A stretch of DNA of 8,430 nt from Patescibacteria group bacterium. GTDB lineage: Bacteria; Patescibacteriota; Minisyncoccia; UBA6257; Colwellbacteraceae. Position 1 is the stretch's first letter. Every line of letters begins with the position of its first letter. The stretch covers positions 1-8,430 of the forward strand of contig JAHJZF010000010.1 of assembly GCA_018826645.1 (NCBI GenBank), in the 5' to 3' direction. The position numbers and the translations under genes were made by a program. A model generated the notes under the pieces. The model had not been told where the DNA came from. It saw nothing but the letters and a program-made list of their open reading frames with translations, and made no database searches. Of the stretch, positions 6,521 through 8,430 are shown one piece after another.

Positions 6521-6549
6521 AGGAGTCGAGTTTTTTTTGCTCATTAGTT

Positions 6550-6558
6550 TGATATATG
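6550..6558 (+). promoter_or_regulatory. Possible extended -10 promoter before the gene at 6567
   Basis: TGATATATG resembles an extended -10 (TGn plus TATATG, four of six consensus bases), placed 8 nt before the ATG at 6567. Predicted transcription start is about 2 nt upstream of the start codon. A run of eight T (6531-6538) lies upstream where a -35 would be. The spacing matches the lemA and ddl promoters, which is the main support. Confidence 0.35.
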
Positions 6559-6566
6559 CTTAAGGC

Positions 6567-7022
6567 ATGAAAAAAGGCACAGCAATAACGATAGGAGTAA
6601 TAGTAATTTTGGCAGCTCTTTTTGCGTTGCAGAAAAGTGTGCCCCAAGAAGAGGTCGTGGATAAAGATGTTGTTAGCGTAGATGTTTTGGATAATGGCCG
6701 CGAAGCAGGCCAAGAAGTTATTGGTCAATGGATTAGTATAGAAGATGTCAATTATGTTTCTGAAATTAATGGAGACGGCTCTTATAAAGAGATATACGAT
6801 GGACAGATTGTCTCCGAAGGGACTTGGGAAATTTTGACCACTCTTGAGAATGAGGGATTGGGCATTGACTCCACGTTTGATAGGCAAGTTTTCTTAAAGA
6901 AAACAGATGGGCAGAACGGAGAAATATTTTATTACCAAATACCCGAACAGGAGGAGGATAGACTAGTCCTCGTGTATCTTTTCGGGGATGTGTTGATGTT
7001 TGAAAGAGCGGTACCGAACTAA
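6567..7022 (+). CDS. Membrane-anchored or secreted protein of unknown function
   Basis: A 151-residue protein. It begins MKKGTAITIGVIVILAALFALQK: two lysines followed by a hydrophobic stretch (about 5-21), fitting a signal-anchor. No lipobox cysteine is present, so it is not a lipoprotein. An acidic linker (about 26-50) leads to a small, probably beta-rich domain: IGQWISIEDVNYVSEINGDG (52-71), SYKEIYDGQ and SEGTWEI (83-89). Alternating G-x-W, DG and G-x-W turns of this kind are seen in small lipocalin-like barrels, but that is resemblance by pattern only. The rest of the chain lies outside the membrane. No Shine-Dalgarno is usable. The stop TAA overlaps the next ATG by 1 nt (TAATG), so it is probably cotranscribed with the tRNA-binding protein. 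Confidence 0.75.
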   Translation: MKKGTAITIGVIVILAALFALQKSVPQEEVVDKDVVSVDVLDNGREAGQEVIGQWISIEDVNYVSEINGDGSYKEIYDGQIVSEGTWEILTTLENEGLGIDSTFDRQVFLKKTDGQNGEIFYYQIPEQEEDRLVLVYLFGDVLMFERAVPN

Positions 7023-7351
7023 TGGAAGAGATATCTTTCGAAGATTTTGAGAAGCTCGATATTCGGATAGGCAAAATTTTGTCTGCTGAAAAAGTGCCAG
7101 ATACAGACAAGCTGGTTAAGCTTGTTTTTGATATGGGGGATCATGAGCGACAGGTGGTGGCGGGTATTGCAGAAATCGTGGAAGACCCGGCCGAACTTAT
7201 TGGTAAGCAGGTGCCTGTTTTAATAAACCTTAAGCCGAGAACGTTAAAAGGAAAGGAAAGCAACGGCATGATTTTGGCCGTAAACGTAGATGGCAAACCG
7301 ACTTTTATGAGCCCCGAGAAGCAGGTTCCGCCGGGTAGTCCGATAACGTAG
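7022..7351 (+). CDS. Free-standing tRNA-binding domain (MetRS C-terminal / beta-subunit type)
   Basis: A 109-residue OB-fold protein. ISFEDFEKLDIRIGKIL (4-20), then DKLVKLVFDMGDHERQVVAGIA (29-50), IGKQVPVLINLKPRTLKG (60-77) and ESNGMILA (79-86) match the C-terminal dimerisation and tRNA-binding domain of methionyl-tRNA synthetase, also known as the MetRS beta subunit or Trbp111. These domains bind the tRNA elbow non-specifically and can raise MetRS affinity for tRNA. The VAGIA and NLKPR motifs favour the MetRS/Trbp111 type over CsaA. No catalytic MetRS gene lies in this window, so the partner must be encoded elsewhere. The ATG overlaps the preceding stop by 1 nt and has no clear ribosome binding site, implying reinitiation. 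Confidence 0.88.
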   Translation: MEEISFEDFEKLDIRIGKILSAEKVPDTDKLVKLVFDMGDHERQVVAGIAEIVEDPAELIGKQVPVLINLKPRTLKGKESNGMILAVNVDGKPTFMSPEKQVPPGSPIT

Positions 7352-7377
7352 ACTTAGGTTTGCTGACTTGCTATATT
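7349..7377 (+). promoter_or_regulatory. Extended -10 promoter abutting the ddl ATG
   Basis: TAGACT (7349-7354, four of six) is followed after 17 bp by TATATT (7372-7377, five of six), which is preceded by TGC, giving an extended -10. Exactly 7 nt separate the -10 from the ddl ATG at 7385, the same spacing as at lemA, so the transcript should begin at or one base before the start codon. The -35 overlaps the stop of the upstream gene. Confidence 0.6.
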
Positions 7378-7384
7378 TAGGTTA

Positions 7385-8344
7385 ATGAAGCCCCAAAGAA
7401 CAAGGGTCGCTCTTTTGGTCGGAGGCCCATCATCGGAACACGAAGTATCCCTTTCAAGCGGTCGGGTCGTCCATAAACATCTAGACCACGATAAGTATGA
7501 AGTTATCCCAATCGTCGTGGGTAAGAAAGGAGAGTGGCCAATAGAACAAAAACAGTTGCCAGACATAGCCGACGTAGCCCTTATCATAATGCACGGCGAA
7601 TATGGCGAGGACGGAACGATTCAAGAGATATTGCGAGATTTAGATATGCCCTATACATGGAGTGATGTGATGGCGAGCTCTCTGGCAATGAACAAACCTC
7701 TTTCATATAGAGCTTTTAGGGCTAATGGGATGGATACTCCAGAAGCAAAGATTGTTAATAGGCATAATTTTCATGCCGTGGATTACGACACATTTGAATT
7801 ACCTGCGATAGTTAAACCAGCTGACAGGGGTTCGTCTGTTGGCATGAGTTTGGTTCGCAGATTGAAAGACATTGAAGACGCTCTTCATAAAGCATTAACC
7901 TACAGCAAAGTGGCTATGGTGGAGAAATATATTCCAGGCAGAGAGTTTACTTGCGGAGTTTTAGACGACGGCATGGGGAATATATTTCCACTACCTGTAA
8001 CAGAGATTATTCCTAAAACAAGCAACTTTTTTGACTATAACGCTAAATACATTGTCGGTGCTTCCCATGAAATAACGCCAGCCAATCTTTCTGAAGAAGA
8101 GAGGGGAAGATTACAAGCCACGGCCGTAATGGCTCATCGGGCAGTGGGTGCATCCGGCGCTTCGCGTACGGATATGATTATGGGAGAAGATGGAAAACTT
8201 TATGTTTTAGAGGTGAATACGATACCAGGGATGACAGAAACTAGCCTTCTGCCTCAAGGCGCTATAGCCCATGGGATTACTATGACTGAATTACTAGACA
8301 GAATTATCGAATCTGCCCTCATTCGACATAAATCTTTGGGCTAA
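7385..8344 (+). CDS. ddl: D-alanine--D-alanine ligase
   Basis: A 319-residue ATP-grasp enzyme that joins two D-alanines for the peptidoglycan stem peptide. The N-terminal domain has GGPSSEHEVSLSSG (13-26) and MHGEYGEDGTIQ (69-80). The ATP-grasp core includes IVKPADRGSSVGMS (142-155), VEKYIPGREFTCGVL (179-193), FFDYNAKY (215-222), RTDMIM (261-266) and LEVNTIPGMTETSLLP (275-290). Tyr222 in the loop corresponds to E. coli DdlB Tyr216, indicating D-Ala rather than D-lactate as second substrate. Asp263, Glu276 and Asn278 are the magnesium ligands by the same alignment. Departures: YTWSDVMASSLAMNK replaces the usual YTGS...MDK. The ATG at 7385 follows an extended -10 promoter with no room for a Shine-Dalgarno. 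dnaG follows after 8 nt. Confidence 0.95.
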   Translation: MKPQRTRVALLVGGPSSEHEVSLSSGRVVHKHLDHDKYEVIPIVVGKKGEWPIEQKQLPDIADVALIIMHGEYGEDGTIQEILRDLDMPYTWSDVMASSLAMNKPLSYRAFRANGMDTPEAKIVNRHNFHAVDYDTFELPAIVKPADRGSSVGMSLVRRLKDIEDALHKALTYSKVAMVEKYIPGREFTCGVLDDGMGNIFPLPVTEIIPKTSNFFDYNAKYIVGASHEITPANLSEEERGRLQATAVMAHRAVGASGASRTDMIMGEDGKLYVLEVNTIPGMTETSLLPQGAIAHGITMTELLDRIIESALIRHKSLG

Positions 8345-8352
8345 ATTTAAAT

Positions 8353-8430
8353 ATGTTGCCCTCCGAAGAGATAAAAGAAAAACTAGACATAGTGGAATTC
8401 CTTAAGGGTTACCTTGAGGTGAAGCAATCT
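8353..8430 (+). CDS. dnaG: DNA primase, N-terminal fragment (3' end outside the window)
   Basis: Only 26 codons are visible: MLPSEEIKEKLDIVEFLKGYLEVKQS. The EEIKEKLDIVEFL-x-x-Y-x-x-x-K pattern is the conserved beginning of DnaG, immediately before its CHC2 zinc-binding domain, which would lie beyond the edge. DnaG lays down RNA primers for replication at the fork. The gap after ddl is 8 nt, the palindrome ATTTAAAT, with no Shine-Dalgarno, so it is probably cotranscribed with ddl. The call rests on a short segment. Confidence 0.75.
   Translation, partial: MLPSEEIKEKLDIVEFLKGYLEVKQS

Noticed and set aside
6511..6538. Possible rho-independent terminator (CTC/GAG pairing then eight T) after the small membrane protein gene
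   Set aside because: The stem is only 3-4 bp with a wobble and is separated from the T-run by several bases; too weak to call.
6450..6887. 145-codon minus-strand open frame
   Set aside because: Antisense to two better-supported + strand genes, with no recognisable domain and no promoter or ribosome binding site evidence.
8345..8352. ATTTAAAT palindrome as an operator or -10 for dnaG
   Set aside because: An 8-bp A/T palindrome is common by chance and no well-spaced -35 was found; read-through from ddl suffices.

Overview
The window is a densely packed, single-strand (+) stretch of bacterial chromosome. It most likely comes from a Candidate Phyla Radiation (Patescibacteria, Parcubacteria-like) genome. 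The reasons are inferential: an archaeal-type UMP kinase in an otherwise bacterial gene set, a free-standing MetRS C-terminal tRNA-binding domain, a compact GGDEF protein beside LemA/HtpX, small lineage-type membrane proteins, few Shine-Dalgarno sequences, and several genes whose -10 element sits so close to the ATG that the mRNA should be (nearly) leaderless. TGA is used as a stop (htpX) and Trp is TGG, so the standard bacterial code applies and the UGA=Gly code of Gracilibacteria/Absconditabacteria does not.

Layout. Positions 1-723 hold the 3' part of rmuC, overlapped by 11 nt by a small MNT-type nucleotidyltransferase gene (713-1384). A consensus-like promoter (1388-1417) then drives groES-groEL (1430-3359). 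An extended -10 promoter directly abuts lemA (3391-3945), followed by htpX (1 nt gap), a GGDEF-domain gene (ATGA overlap, with the only clear Shine-Dalgarno in the window) and pyrH. Next come tRNA-Ser(GGA) (6194-6278), a 63-codon Cys-containing membrane protein gene, a membrane-anchored protein of unknown function overlapping (TAATG) a MetRS-beta-like tRNA-binding protein gene, and ddl (7385-8344) behind another promoter abutting its ATG. The first 26 codons of dnaG (8353-8430) run off the right edge.

Working together: groESL, lemA and htpX form a protein- and membrane-quality-control block. The GGDEF gene translationally coupled to htpX suggests, but does not prove, a nucleotide-signalling link to that block. 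pyrH, the tRNA, the MetRS-beta domain, ddl and dnaG are housekeeping functions (pyrimidine nucleotides, translation, peptidoglycan precursor, replication priming).

No insertion sequence, CRISPR array, integrase, toxin-antitoxin pair or clear rho-independent terminator was seen. No gene-free stretch exceeds 300 bases. The window does not appear to hold a new multi-gene system. The most interesting signals are the repeated leaderless promoter architecture, the degenerate compact GGDEF protein, and the uncharacterised small membrane or secreted proteins.
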